Assembly: GCF_036373705.1 (NCBI RefSeq)
Contig: NC_089856.1
Location: 2,891,001-2,955,000 of the forward strand
Direction of reading: 5' to 3'
Source: Amia ocellicauda
Taxonomy: Eukaryota; Chordata; Actinopteri; Amiiformes; Amiidae
Length of the DNA: 64,000 nucleotides
Shown here: positions 37,746-49,727 of the stretch, one piece after another
Layout: every line of letters starts with the position of its first letter
How positions within the stretch are numbered: the stretch's first letter is position 1
Translations under genes and position numbers: made by a program
Notes under the pieces: model-generated
Database searches by the model: none
Told to the model about the DNA's origin: nothing
What the model saw: only the letters and a program-made list of their open reading frames with translations

Positions 37746-40700
37746 ATGTACGCGGTGGCCACGGAGTGCAAGGCCGAGGTGACGCCCTCGACGCGGAACG
37801 GCCACCGCGTCTTCAGCTACACCCTGGAGAGCCACACGGCGCAGGCCTTCGGCATCATGAACGAGCTGCGGCTGGAGCGGCAGCTGTGCGACGTCACCCT
37901 GCGGGTCAAGTACAGCGATCTAGAGGCCGTGGAGTTCGTAGCCCACAAGATCGTGTTGGCCTCCTCCTCGCCCGTCTTCCGTGCCATGTTCACCAACGGC
38001 CTGAAGGAGTGCGGCATGGAGGTGGTGCCCATCGAGGGGATCCATCCCCGGGTGAGTGAGACCCCCAGGACAGGGTTTGGGGTTTGTGGGGGTGGAGGGG
38101 GCGGGGCTTAGAGTTCGCATACACTCATTGGTCCTGATATGCACAGGATATTGACGTGGATTAGGATTGTTGGAATTCTGGGCAAGGGGGGGGAATAAAA
38201 ACTAAACAAAAAGGCGTAAACAAGCTGCTGTCGATCAGTCCTGGTTTCCACCGACACTTAAATAACTCCCCTCCCAGGTGATGGAGCGGCTGATCGAGTT
38301 CTCCTACACGGCCAGCATCTCGGTGGGGGAGAAGTGCGTCATCCACGTGATGAACGGCGCCGTCATGTACCAGATCGACAGCGTGGTCAAGGCCTGCTGC
38401 GACTTCCTGGTGCAGCAGCTGGACCCCAGCAATGCCATCGGCATCGCCAGCTTCGCCGAGCAGATCGGCTGCACCGAGCTGCACCAGAAGGCCCGGGAGT
38501 ACATCTACATGAACTTCAGCCAGGTCAGTGCGCCCGCCCCAACCGGGGAGTGGGGTTCGGAGGGTCTTGCGTGGGGTGGAGACGGGTGTGTTACACTCAA
38601 GCGGAGTACAGAAAAACGGCGTCTGCGGATGTGTTTTTTTTTCTGTGCCACCACTCGGCATAGCTGGAAAGCGGGAGTACGGGACAAAAAACACAACCGC
38701 AGACATCCACACAGTAACGGACGTTTTTATCGCCCTCCCTCGTATCAGACACACCCCTGGATTGCCTCGGTGCCGAATAAACATGGCGCATTGTCGTTTA
38801 ATGTTTCATGTTTTCCTCGTGGGTGTGTTCGTTTGTATTTTGGACTCCAGCGGTTGTGACATCGGTGTTGAAATCTCTCCTCTCCGTTTACCGCCCTGGG
38901 TGGCGGCTCTGCTGAGTCGCGTGGCACTGGGCGTCGAGCACAGCGCCGCAAAATAAGTTCCCACAACCGAGCAGGGCGAGGAAAGACAGACGCATTAGGA
39001 CTTGTGCTTCTCCGAGGCTGTTCTGCCCAGTGGAGTAATATGCCGTGGCAAGTCTCTGCCCCGGGGTTGTTGGCAGCGTTTTCATCTAAATCTGTTTATA
39101 TGCACTGGGTCATTCCGGGCTTTTCTCTGGCCGCCTGCGGACTGTAAGCAGTTTCATTCTTCCCTAAGCTGCAGCCCGTTCTACCCGAAGAAAGATTAGG
39201 CTAAAGCTAGCTCTTGAAAATGTAATTTTATCTGTTTAGGTTTATTTATTGATTATGATTTGCCCTGAAAACACACAGAGCGCACTGCCTTTAAAGGGTG
39301 CGTTTTAAATCTCACTCACCACCCATTCAAAATGAGACTAAATTTTAATGCGCAATAATGCAATGAGACAATTACTGCTATTGCAATAAGTTATAAGTTA
39401 AAATACTTATCTGACACAACAACTTAAAAGACTGTGTTAAACAAACATAAATAATCATTAGGCGATGAAATAGCTTCCTATCAGGAGTCGTACAGGAATG
39501 GCACAATGACAGCAGCAGTAAGTCATCTCTCACGCATCTCGTGTCAGACTCTCGTATTATGCAAGCAGCTGGTATTGTTTCCCGATATTGTCAACATTTT
39601 ATGTTAATTACTATTTCAAATGAACTATAAAGGGTGTGATAATTGTTTTTAAAAGCCACGCTTGCTTATACAATATGGGCGTCTCCCGAAAATGTCAGCT
39701 GGCATGTGTGAACGAGAACTGATTCTATTAGTTTTCATTCAGTAATAGTTTGACGTGAGCTGCGACGCAAATGACTTCACACCGGCGTCCTTGTGGCGAT
39801 GTTTTCCGGTCATAGCGAAATACAAAATGTATTAGTAGACAATCTAGCTACCGAATTTATACAATTCACTTAACTCTTATTATTATAATAATAATAATAA
39901 TAATTATTATTATTATTATTTATTTCTTGGCAGACGCCCTTATCCAGGGCGACTTACAAACAAGTAAACAAATTACTGTTCCACTAGACTGCCGGTCTGC
40001 GCCAAATCAAATCAAACCTGTGCGTTCAAGTTCCAGACAATACACAACATAATGCCTATAGGCAATAGCAGGCTATGTATGTAGCTATAATATGAATGTG
40101 TTTGTTGCTCCTCTCTTCCTTTTGTCATTGCTAGTGTTGCAGGAGGGTGTTTGGCTTTTAGGTGGGTCGATTTGTGGTAGTTTAATTGTGCTGCACATAT
40201 ATTATACTTAATGGTGTCTTAATTTACGTATTTACTTAAGTATTTCCATGCATCATTTTTCTATGAGGAAGCCATCGTTAGTTGACAGACAAGAAATAAT
40301 GAATCCCACCCTCCTGTCAATCTTTATTACCACTATATAGAGAGATACAAATACCATCAATATTTATTTTTTTAGCCACTGAATGTTAGATGCACCTGTC
40401 GCTGTGGCCATCGTTAACGAACAGTTGAATGTCCGACTATTCAGTCTCATCCCTAACTGCCGTACGGCTTTCCCCTCCTTACAAGTATGAGGGCACAGGC
40501 AAGGATGACTCTCTGGCCCATGCGACCGATTCCTACGCATCCCTCTCCCTCTCTCTCTCCCCCCCAGGTGGCGACGCAGGAGGAGTTCTTCAACCTATCA
40601 CACTGCCAGCTCGTGACGCTGATCAGCCGCGACGAGCTGAACGTCCGCTGCGAGTCCGAGGTGTTCCACGCCTGCATCGCCTGGGTCAAGTACGACAGCG

Positions 40701-43700
40701 AGAACCGCCGTCCCTACATCCAGGCGCTGCTGCGGGCCGTGCGCTGCCACTCTCTGACGCCCCACTTCCTGCAGCTGCAGCTCCAGAAGTGCGAGCTGCT
40801 CAAGGGCGACTCCCAGTGCAAGGACTACCTGGCGCAGATCTTCCAGGACCTGACACTGCACAAGCCCACCACCGTGCTGTCCTGCCGCACGCCCAAGGTG
40901 CCCCAGCTCATCTACACCGCAGGGGGCTACTACCGCCAGTCCCTCAGCTACCTGGAGGCCTACAACCCCTGCACGGGCGCCTGGCTGCGGTTGGCCGACC
41001 TGCACATGCCCCGCAGTGGCCTGGCGGGCTGCGTCATCAGCGGGCTGTTCTACGCGGTGGGCGGGCGCAACAACGCCCCCGACGGCAACATGGACTCCAG
41101 CGCCCTGGACTGCTACAACCCCATGAACAACCACTGGTGCCCCTGCGCGCCCATGAGCGTGCCACGCAACCGCATCGGCGTGGGCGTCATCGACGGCATG
41201 ATCTACGCAGTGGGGGGCTCCCACGGGTGCATCCACCACAACAGTGTGGAGCGGTGAGTTTTTCTAACAAAGTGGGGTATTACATGCAGGTAATAAAAAT
41301 GTCCACTATAATGACACTATGGGAGGAGTAGAACTAGATAAAGTAACGCATGAGAAAGACCTAGGAGTCTACGTGGACTCCTCACTTTCTCCATCCAAAC
41401 AATGTGGGGAAGCAATAAAAAAGGCAAACAGAGTGTTAGGGTATATTGTCAAAAGTGTAGAATTGAGCACAAGGGCAGTGATGTTCAGACTGTACAATGC
41501 ACTAGTTAGAGCTCATCTGGATACTGTGTGCAGTTCTGGGCTCCACACTTCAAGAAAGATATCGCTGCTCTAGAGGCAGTTCAGAGGAGAGCAACCAGAC
41601 TTATTCCAGGTCTGAAGGGAATGTCCTACTGAGAGACTGAGGAACTGAACCTTTTCACCCTGGAACAGAGGAGACTACGTGGGGACTTGATCCAAGTCTT
41701 CAAAATCATGAAAGGCATCGACCACATCAAACCATAGGAGCTTTTCCAGATCAGCAGGGACACACGCACCCGGAACACAAATGGAAATTGGGCTTCAAGG
41801 CATTCGAGACAGAAAACAGGAGACACTTCTTCACACAGAGAGGCGTCACAATCTGAACAAACTCCCCAGCGATGTGGCTGGAGAGACAATTTGGGAAAAT
41901 TCAAAAACAGACTGGATAGGATCCTTGATCACTTAGTTATTAATGGACACCAAACGAGCACGATGGGGCGAATGGCCTCCTCTCGACTGGACACTTTTTT
42001 AATGTTCTTATTTCTGACCGGGCACAGCTGATCACAATGGAGGGGATTTGCAGGGCTGGGAAGGGGAAGTGCTGTCTTGACAGCTGGCAGGAGATACTTC
42101 CTCACCAAGCTCGCAAAACCAGAAGTGGGCTGAGTGCACAACCCAGCGAAAACCCACAGCATGAGGAATACGGGAATACAGAGAAGCAGAACAGGGCAGC
42201 CTTTCACTCCGAAATGCACGCAAACACACAAACAGAAACCTGCTGAACTGGGCAAGAGAGGAAAGCCAGGCCCGATTGTCAGAGGTGGTTTTTGTTGTTT
42301 ATGTGGGAAAAGAGAAGCGAGACAGTGATGAAAAGGGAGAGGGGCATGAGAGAGAAAGTGTGCGAGTTCGAGTGGGTGAGGAAGTGAGTCAATGAGCGTA
42401 GGTCAGTGAGTCAGTGTGGGTGTGAGTGGGTCAGTGAGTGTACTGAGCTGGTAAGCTGGGGAAAAGGCCCCCATAGGAAGTAGTTCCTGCTTTATAACCA
42501 CTTCGTCTCACTTCCGGTTCCTCCGTCTCGTTGCGTCTCCAGGTACGACCCGGACAAGGATTCCTGGCAGCTGGTGGCACCCATGCTGACTCGGCGGATC
42601 GGGGTGGGTGTGGCCGTGATCAACCGGCTGCTGTACGCCGTGGGGGGCTTCGACGGCACCAACCGGCTCAACTCCTCCGAGTGCTACAACCCCGAGAAGG
42701 ACGAGTGGAGGACCGTGGCGCCCATGAACACGGTGCGCAGCGGAGCTGGTGAGGAACGGTCCTGTTAAAGGGACACCAAATTGATTTGGGCAGCTCAAGT
42801 GCTCGGGGAGGGGTAAAAAAACCCTGCCCTAACGCCCCAGGGCAAATGAAAGGCAGGCCTGCAATGGTGCAATCTCTCTGGGTATCCTCAAGTGAAAGCA
42901 TGGTGATCAAAGATGAGAACCAGAAGGGAGGATTTGAAGACAGAGATGTAGGCACCGTCATTTCTACTCGGTTAGCTGGGAGACGCTGAGGACGGCCTGT
43001 GGCGCTGCCTAGTGGTGGACACCAGCATTGCAGATGGGTAAAAAGAACGGTTAAACCAGATCTTTAGTTGGCAAACAAGTGGGAATCAAACAGCGGAGGG
43101 TCGGGCCCCTTTAGGGACCTTGAGGTTGAGCTCGAGCTGATGACGTCGGTTGACAGGAATCTTAGCGGCTCAGGACAAGAGTGAAAGCCGCCCCGTGCCG
43201 ACTGTCTGTCTGTCTCCTCAGGCATGTGCGCCCTGGGCAACGCCATCTACGCCATGGGCGGGTACGACGGCACCAACCAGCTCAACACGGTGGAGTGCTA
43301 CGACATCGAGACGGACTGCTGGGTCTTCGTGGCACCCATGAGGCACCGTCGGAGTGCGCTGGGCGTCACGGCGCACCACGGCAAGATCTACGTGCTGGGT
43401 AAGAGCCCCATAAACACATCCCATCACAGCACATCGGCCTGTGATAGTCGGCCCGGATCATTTTCAGGAGTTGTTGTATCGTCATCACTGATACTATGGC
43501 GTTTTTTCACCCAGCCTCGTTAAAGCGCTTTGCAGTAGAGTATTGAAAAAGGCGCTATATTAAATAAAGATTGATTAATCGATCGACAGTAGTAGCATCA
43601 CATCCTCAATCACGAGCCCTGTTTGGCGATTGCAAACCGGGAGGGCGGCGTCACCGATGACCCGCTCACGCTTCTCTCTCTTCTCCCTGCAGGGGGTTAC

Positions 43701-43922
43701 GACGGGAACATGTTCCTGGACAGCGTGGAGTGCTACGACCCGGCGACCGGCTGCTGGGACGAGGTGACCAGGATGACCTCGGGCCGCAGCGGGGTGGGCG
43801 TGGCCGTCACAATGGAGCCCTGTCCCAAGCAGCTCGCCCAGAGCCAGGGACAGTGCCGGGGTCAGAGCCAGGGACAGTGCCAGGGACAGTGCCAGGGGCA
43901 GAGCCAGGGACAGGGACAGTAG
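37746..43922 (+). CDS. keap1: Kelch-like ECH-associated protein 1 (KEAP1)
   Basis: KEAP1 is the cytoplasmic adaptor that links NRF2 to a CUL3 ubiquitin ligase and senses electrophiles. Six coding exons: 37746-38051, 38278-38523, 40568-41253, 42543-42748, 43222-43398 and 43693-43922. All have GT-AG borders and phases that agree, giving 616 residues (human 624). The BTB domain is about 32-150, BACK about 151-285, and six Kelch repeats about 286-582. Sensor cysteines equivalent to human C151, C273, C288 and C297 are present at 122, 244, 259 and 268. NRF2-contacting residues are visible in GGRNN, VPRNRIG, TRRIG and [10 protein letters not shown]. The start [12 protein letters not shown] lacks about 30 N-terminal residues of the human protein. 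An intron after residue 102 splits what I recall as one human exon. The last 27 or so residues are a Ser/Gln/Gly/Cys repeat. Confidence 0.95.
38524..40567 (+). other. keap1: keap1 intron after the second coding exon, with SINE tail
   Basis: This intron of about 2 kb contains an ATT/AAT trinucleotide run at about 39878-39920 that leads into a fish SINE tail (GGCAGACGCCCTTATCCAGG, 39930-39949, continuing GCGACTTAC). Nothing else is recognised. Confidence 0.6.
41278..42010 (+). mobile_element. 5'-truncated LINE copy inside keap1 intron
   Basis: This matches the 3' part of the element at 13196-14180 almost base for base, from the ACATGCAGGTAA block to the 3' end (CGAATGGCCTCCTCTCGACT...). It encodes the [14 protein letters not shown] block and the [15 protein letters not shown] block, then stops and frameshifts. 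It begins about 25 bases after the donor GTGAGT at 41254, in the same orientation as keap1. Confidence 0.85.
43505..43578 (+). repeat. Interspersed repeat tail in keap1 intron
   Basis: AAAGCGCTTTGCAGTAG followed by GGCGCTATATTAAATAAAG resembles the GCGCTTTGA...GGCGCTATATAAA tail common in fish genomes. Only the end is recognisable, and the family is not certain. Confidence 0.4.
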
Positions 43923-44945
43923 AGCACCCCCGCCCATGGGGCAAGAGAGAGCGGGCGTGGGAGAGGGGAGAAAGCCAGCTGCCCCGTTGGAAGCCCGTCC
44001 AACACATGAGGTCCTCAAGAACCCCCCCCAGAGTCCCGCAGGGTCTTTTTAAAAACACCGTTGGCCATTTTCCACAACCTGTAAACGCGGCCCTGACTGG
44101 AAAAGGGAAGACGGATCGATAAACGAACAAACGACTGCGCGATTGGTTCGGGGGGTGGACGCCTGCGGGGGTCCTTCACAGGGGTTGACGGGAGGCCCAA
44201 TCCTGTATCCAAAGTGCCACAGTCTCGTCCGACCAGCTGATCAGTACGCCAGTTGAACGAGACTCCCCCGTCGACAGCAACCATCTCCGAGAACGGGAGT
44301 GTGACCTGAACCGCCCAGACGAAGCCCGGCGGCACCGCAAAATATACCCCCCCCTCCACGCCCAAAACTGTCTCGATATGAGTTCATTATAGAAGACCCG
44401 GTCACTGCTCACACATTTTCTATCAGAAGTTTAAGCTACAAGAAAAGAAAATCTTTACAAGGATTCTTTTTGTACCTTGATATTCCGCCACCTTGTACAG
44501 AATTCTGAAGTTTCATGTTTTCTGTTCTTGTCGTAGTTTAGTTTTTTTCTCTTCTTCTCTTCCTCGCACTTTGTAAAGGATTGGGTTTGGATATTCAGTG
44601 TTTGTGCCGATCGATCGCGCACCGGTTTAATTTAAGGTTTCGACTTCTCCTCCGAGCGAATGGACTGCGGAGACTGTGAGGGGTCGCCTCGGTTGCTGAG
44701 ATTAACATTTAAAATAGCTTTGTAAATTGTAAAGCAAAATGATGATGATGATTGCATTGTACATTAAAATATTTGTTTGTCTATTTTTAAAGTGTGCTTC
44801 AGTCATTTTAATCTTTTGTTTTCCCCCCTCTCTGTTAATACATTCTTCCAGAGTCACTCGGGCAGTTCACCTTCCAAGATACACACTAGATAATACTAGG
44901 GAAGGGTTTCATGTTTTCAAGCCTGGGAAATAAAAGTTAAATGCA
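43923..44945 (+). other. keap1: keap1 3' UTR and polyadenylation signal
   Basis: No coding signal follows the TAG. An AATAAA at 44929-44934 gives a 3' UTR of about 1 kb. The gene ends about 300 bases from the converging spc24 signal. Confidence 0.6.
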
Positions 44946-45239
44946 GTTTTCCAGGAACCCTGCACTTGTTTAATGAGCTTTGAGGGCCGACGGGAGGGCA
45001 GCAAAGCACGGGGCAATAAGCATTAAATTAAACGATTGTAGCCACACATTAACTACCCCCACCCTTGAGGCTGTCGTGTGTGAAAACCTTGACCTCTTGG
45101 AAAAGTATAAAACCGAAGCGACTGCTATTTTAGATCCCAAAAACAGACACTGCTTTGGTTCTTGGGTTCCAAAATAGAACCAGTCTGGTCTTGGGTTCTC
45201 TTGGAAAAGTGCGATGTACGGTTATAGAATATAAAACAC

Positions 45240-45245
45240 TTTATT
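45240..45245 (-). other. spc24: spc24 polyadenylation signal
   Basis: AATAAA on the minus strand, about 97 bases after the spc24 stop codon. Confidence 0.6.
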
Positions 45246-45341
45246 GAACTGTTTTGTGGCACATACATAGATATAAAATCAACAACATAAAAAAATCACA
45301 TGACTGACACTGACACACACACACACACTCTTCCTTCTGCT

Positions 45342-46629
45342 CTACCACTCCGTGCTGATCAGACCCCACAGGTAGTCGCTGACGAAGCCCGGAGATTGCT
45401 CTGCCGTGTTGATGTTGATCGGGGTCACGATGTCGCCCCCGTAGTGCACTGGGCAATTGCAGGTTAAGACAAAACGCACTCAGACTTAAATCACTCACAT
45501 TAATTATACATCACTCTACACACACATTTTCCCTCGGCTCGTTCATGACCCCTCACACTTTTTCCCGCCGACCTGCGGTCAAAGGATACCTCCCCGCAGG
45601 ACATGCGGCTCCGTGTCGTACTCCCACTTGATCTTCGTCACCTTGTGGTAGAGCTGGGCCAGATATCTGCAAACCAGAGGCACAGAGATGACGGCGGACC
45701 TGGTTCTCAGTGGCTCCGTTTACATGGAGTCTAATAATCCATTAATCTCTCTCTCTCTGTGCGTGTGTGCATGTGGGTTGTCACGTACATGGCCGAAGGG
45801 ATGACCTCGGTCGTGTCCTCGTCCACCTCGCACTGCAGCGCCTGGATCTCCCTCTCGGTGTCGCGCAGGCTGTCCAGCTCTGTCTGCAGGAACCTGCCGC
45901 AGCGGTCAAGGCACAACAAGGGGGGACGGGAGGAACGGAACGGACCGGTACCACAGCAAACAGCGAGTCAGCACGTGTACAGAGATTGGCCCTGGATATA
46001 GCAGCCCAGCCCTAGCTGTACACCATCCGGATCTCTTTACCATCCCTGTGTAACACCGTTAATGTGGATTAAAAATGAACACCGATAAACCAAAGTCCGC
46101 TATAAACTGCTATTTTTTTGGTTCTAAAACAGCAGGCACTTCTGTTTATTGCGGCTCGTTTTTAAATCCACATTACGGGTGTGAACCACGTTGAAAAAGT
46201 AAGGCCGTGGCAGCGTCACTGAAGGATATTGCAGGTCGGCCTGCAGCGTGTCCCTCCTGGCCGCGCTCTGGCCCAGGTGCCTCTCCATGCTCTCCAGCTC
46301 CTGCAGCACGCGGCTCTTCTGCCTCTCCCGGTCCAGCAGGTCCTGGGCCACCTTCTCCTCGGTGTGCAGCAGATCTGCAGGCAGGCAGGGGTCAGCGCTC
46401 AAGGAATCCAGACACGGCGACTCGAACAGGCTCTCAAAGCTCGACGCGGGCACCTACCCGAGATGAGCTGCGTGGCCGTCTTCTTGGTGTCGACGAGGTG
46501 GTGGAGGATGAGGATCTGCTTCTCCGTGGTGGCCTTCAGCTTGCTCTCAGTGCTGCCGCTGTTGATGCAGCTCAGCAGACACTCGCTCACCTCCAGCAGG
46601 GCCTGGATCCCTTCCTGCACCGACGACAT
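45342..46629 (-). CDS. spc24: Kinetochore protein Spc24 (NDC80 complex)
   Basis: Spc24 pairs with Spc25 at the inner end of the NDC80 complex and anchors it to the kinetochore. Five coding exons on the minus strand: 46629-46458, 46374-46230, 45893-45789, 45666-45590 and 45448-45342. They give 201 residues (human 197). The N-terminal two thirds is a coiled coil (EVSECLLS, TEEKVAQDLLDRE). VDEDTTEVIPSA marks the hinge into the C-terminal globular domain, which ends in SDYLWGLISTEW like the human protein. An untranslated part of the first coding exon extends to 46642, after a TCTAG acceptor. The second intron (46229-45894) and the fourth (45589-45449) have U12-type ends; the other two are ordinary GT-AG. 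The gene converges on keap1. Confidence 0.92.
45449..45589 (-). other. spc24: U12-type GT-AG intron of spc24
   Basis: The 5' end reads GTATCCTTTG, a perfect match to the minor-spliceosome donor. A branch-point-like GTCTTAACC has its second A 16 bases before the exon, inside the narrow U12 window. There is little polypyrimidine tract. The intron is 141 bases and splits codons in phase 1 between LRG and VHYGG. Confidence 0.85.
45894..46229 (-). other. spc24: Probable U12-type AT-AG intron of spc24
   Basis: The exon ends in GACCTGCA and the intron starts ATATCCTTC (8 of 9 bases of the U12 AT-type donor). Near the 3' end CCTTGAC matches the U12 branch point, with its A 13 bases before the exon that starts at 45893. 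Splicing here gives LQADLQFLQTELDSL, which keeps the coiled coil. The competing ordinary option (GTGACG at 46219 with an acceptor 10 bases further downstream) would put YPS into the coil. Confidence 0.65.
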
Positions 46630-47560
46630 CTTGTGGAAGATCCTAGACCGATGGAAACCACACAGACACACACAAAGTAGCTGTAGTGGACAACCAAGGC
46701 TGTTCACCAGAGGAAACTCCAGCCAGGGCTGAACCCCAGAAACAGAGCTGCCCGAGCGGACTGAACTCTGAATGACCGCGAGAGGCTCTATAAACGTGTT
46801 ATATATGCAATTATAATAGGACACATTTTGATCTGAATGGTTGTTCTTGTATGAGCGCACACTTCACACATTTAGGTTGGAAACAGGATCCCTCACTAGT
46901 TTCGCTCCGTTTCTCTCCCTGCATCAGTATCTCCAGACAGACAGACTGAACGAGTGAAATAAACAGCGATCAGGTACGGGGTCTCTATTTATATCTAATG
47001 ATCATGTCTCTGTTGCACTGAATGATAATCATCAATAAACAATAATAATCAGCGTCATCACTGACCAGCTCATCAGCCGTCAATACAGACCGAAACAAAC
47101 TGGTTATTATTAACGATCTGATTGACGTAGCTAACTTTACTTCTCCGCCCCGCTTAAACTGAACAAAGTATAGTCAAGATATTGTACCTTTTTAATGAAT
47201 AAGCTATTGTGATATTGATTAAAACCGCTGACAATAAATATCGCAACAATACCTTCAAACGAAGTCGTTTTCTTCTCGAAATTCAAAACTGCCTCGACCA
47301 GCCCGCCGGCGCGTCACTGGGGACCCGGGAGGAAAGCCCGCTGGAAAGTGCACGATGGGAGAAAACACAGACAGCTAGAATCACTACTTAAACACGTGTC
47401 CAATCAATTATTAATATATATGTGATACATTTAATTAATATGATTACTTTTATTACGTATTTTTGTTTGTTTGTTGCTATTTACATTAGGCGATATTGTA
47501 GCGCACTTCTGGGGTCCTAACCAGAAGGCTTGGGTCATAGACATCAGACCATTTATATAT

Positions 47561-47625
47561 ACTCACTAGATGAGTTCCGCCATTTTGGTGTGTTTGAGAG
47601 ACGCCATCTTGTCTAGGTGTAAGTG
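47561..47625 (-). promoter_or_regulatory. spc24: Candidate spc24 promoter and untranslated first exon
   Basis: On the minus strand two YY1-like sites, ACAAGATGGCG (47612-47602) and CCAAAATGGCGG (47588-47577), are followed by an excellent donor GTGAGT (47566-47561). Joined to the acceptor at 46643, this gives a 5' UTR with a short upstream reading frame of 13 codons that stops at the junction, before the main start at 46629. Confidence 0.4.
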
Positions 47626-49720
47626 CTATGTACCATGCTATGCACGTATTCATGTTTTTGCATGTTATGCATATTGACTTGTTAGCTGGTTAACTTGTAT
47701 TTTACATCAACTGTATGTTTTACATATATGTATTTTTATAAAGCTTTTGCCAAGAAATTAAAAAATAAATAAAAGGTGTGTTGTGCCTCATAAAACACAA
47801 ATCTGATTGATGTTGTTATGTTTTATGTACGTAATCAACTGTGTCATTTATATTTTAATTCAATGCTTGAGATATTAAGTTTCACACGCCGGGGGAGTCT
47901 TCCTTCACGGGTAACAAATAACTACCAAAGTACGAGATATTTTTACTATTTAGTCAAATGCAAACACAAATTGAATCGACAGAGATAAAGTTCAGTGTCT
48001 GTGCTATTACGTAAGTCATGTATGTTTACCTCAGAAGCGGCGCTTTAAGTACAGTGTCTGTAGGCTGAACTATCTAAATAAGCCAAACCAATTATCACTG
48101 ATACTAACCTGACTACTACTGTGCAAAAAATGCACATTCGATCATATATTAAGCAAAATATATGGTGACATGCATACAACATATATTAATATACTCTATA
48201 TTCTATGTATCATAATAATAATAATTATTGAATTAAAATGACTAGCAGCACTTCGGACATATTGCAGAGTCTGAGCGCACCGCTAGGAGGCGCTATCCCC
48301 GCACGTTTGGACAGTTGTTCCGCTCTCGTACTGAAGTCGTTTCTGGAAACAAATATCATTTAATAAATCAGTTGTAAGAAACCAGACCATAAGGGTGCGT
48401 GCCCGTGTCTGTGTGCAACCCGTGTTTCAGAGCGGTTGGGCTGGAGTAAATACATGCAATAAAATAAACCACTGACTCTTCTTCAGCGACAGAGACTCTT
48501 CCAGTATGAGCAGGGAGTTCATGTGCTCGGTAAATATCAAACACTCAACCCCACAGCACTAATTAATTAATTGGTTTGTTGATTAGTACATCACAGCAAT
48601 GTTGCGTGTGGATCCGGGAGAGTGGGCTATGGGGAACTTGGATCTATTCGTGCCAATGCCATGCCTGCTGGTGTTGTTTAATAAAGCCGGTGTTGTGCTG
48701 AGGGCAGAAGAGTCGTGCCCGCTTCAGGAATGTGCCAGAGGCCCGCGAACTGGGTGACATCATGGCCTGGAGCCTCTGGGCAGACAGGGGTCCCAATACA
48801 GAGCGCATGCTGTGTGTGTGTGTGTAATATCAACACACACGGCCTAATTTATCTTGTCATCTAGGCTATTTTGGACGGATTTCACGGTCAAACAAAATAA
48901 AAACACCGAAAACAAGGTCCCATTATTGATTCGTTTAATTGTTGATGACTTGGGTGACTCATTAAATAACGTTAGTTTTATTTCTGGGATCACTATGTAT
49001 AGTCTCCGAACTAATGTGTTAAAGGTAACAAAATAACACAGTTTTGTGTAAACATTTACCAAATTATAACAATGATGTGTATTTTTTTACACAATGGTTT
49101 TCCCCCACACAAAAGACACATTGCCGTGTTCATTTTAACACAAAATTGTGTTGTCCTTGAACAATTTAACACATTAGTTCTAAGAGTGTATAATTGCATA
49201 TTTTTTAATTATTATGAGAGTTGCCTCCCTTGATTAAAATATCTCGATTTAATTTAATTAGTTTTCAGTTTGTTTTTGGAAATGCCTTGTTTTAACATGA
49301 CGTATTGAACCCACAACAAGGAAGACGCAATGTATACAACTGGCTCAACAAGTGAATCGTTTAATTTAGTTTCTACTGGCCTGGAAACCAACGCCAGGTG
49401 GATGGATTAATTGCAACCCACTGTTAATTGGCAAGTTCAATGTGTTGGTCGTTTAGCTGGAGCAAGCGCGGAGATCAAGGTGATGTCATCAGTGAAATCA
49501 TGCAGAAGTATTAAAATATTCCTATTATGTAGTAAAACATTATAAACAAACGAATATGATCTCCTTTCTCCATGTATTCAAAAGTTAGACTTTTTAACAA
49601 TTTGCAGTAGTTTAGTATACTATTTTGTTCAGTTTCCTATACGCATTGTGTCCCCAGTTTACTTTTGCCTGGAATGCAGATACGGTATCTCCTGACGCCA
49701 CAAGGTAGCCTGCCTGCCGG
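47626..49720. other. Intergenic between spc24 and lrrc8e
   Basis: AT-rich, non-coding. No repeat end or gene was recognised beyond short AT and ATA runs (about 48120-48230) and a short TG run near 48811. Confidence 0.4.
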
Positions 49721-49727
49721 TGTCTCT

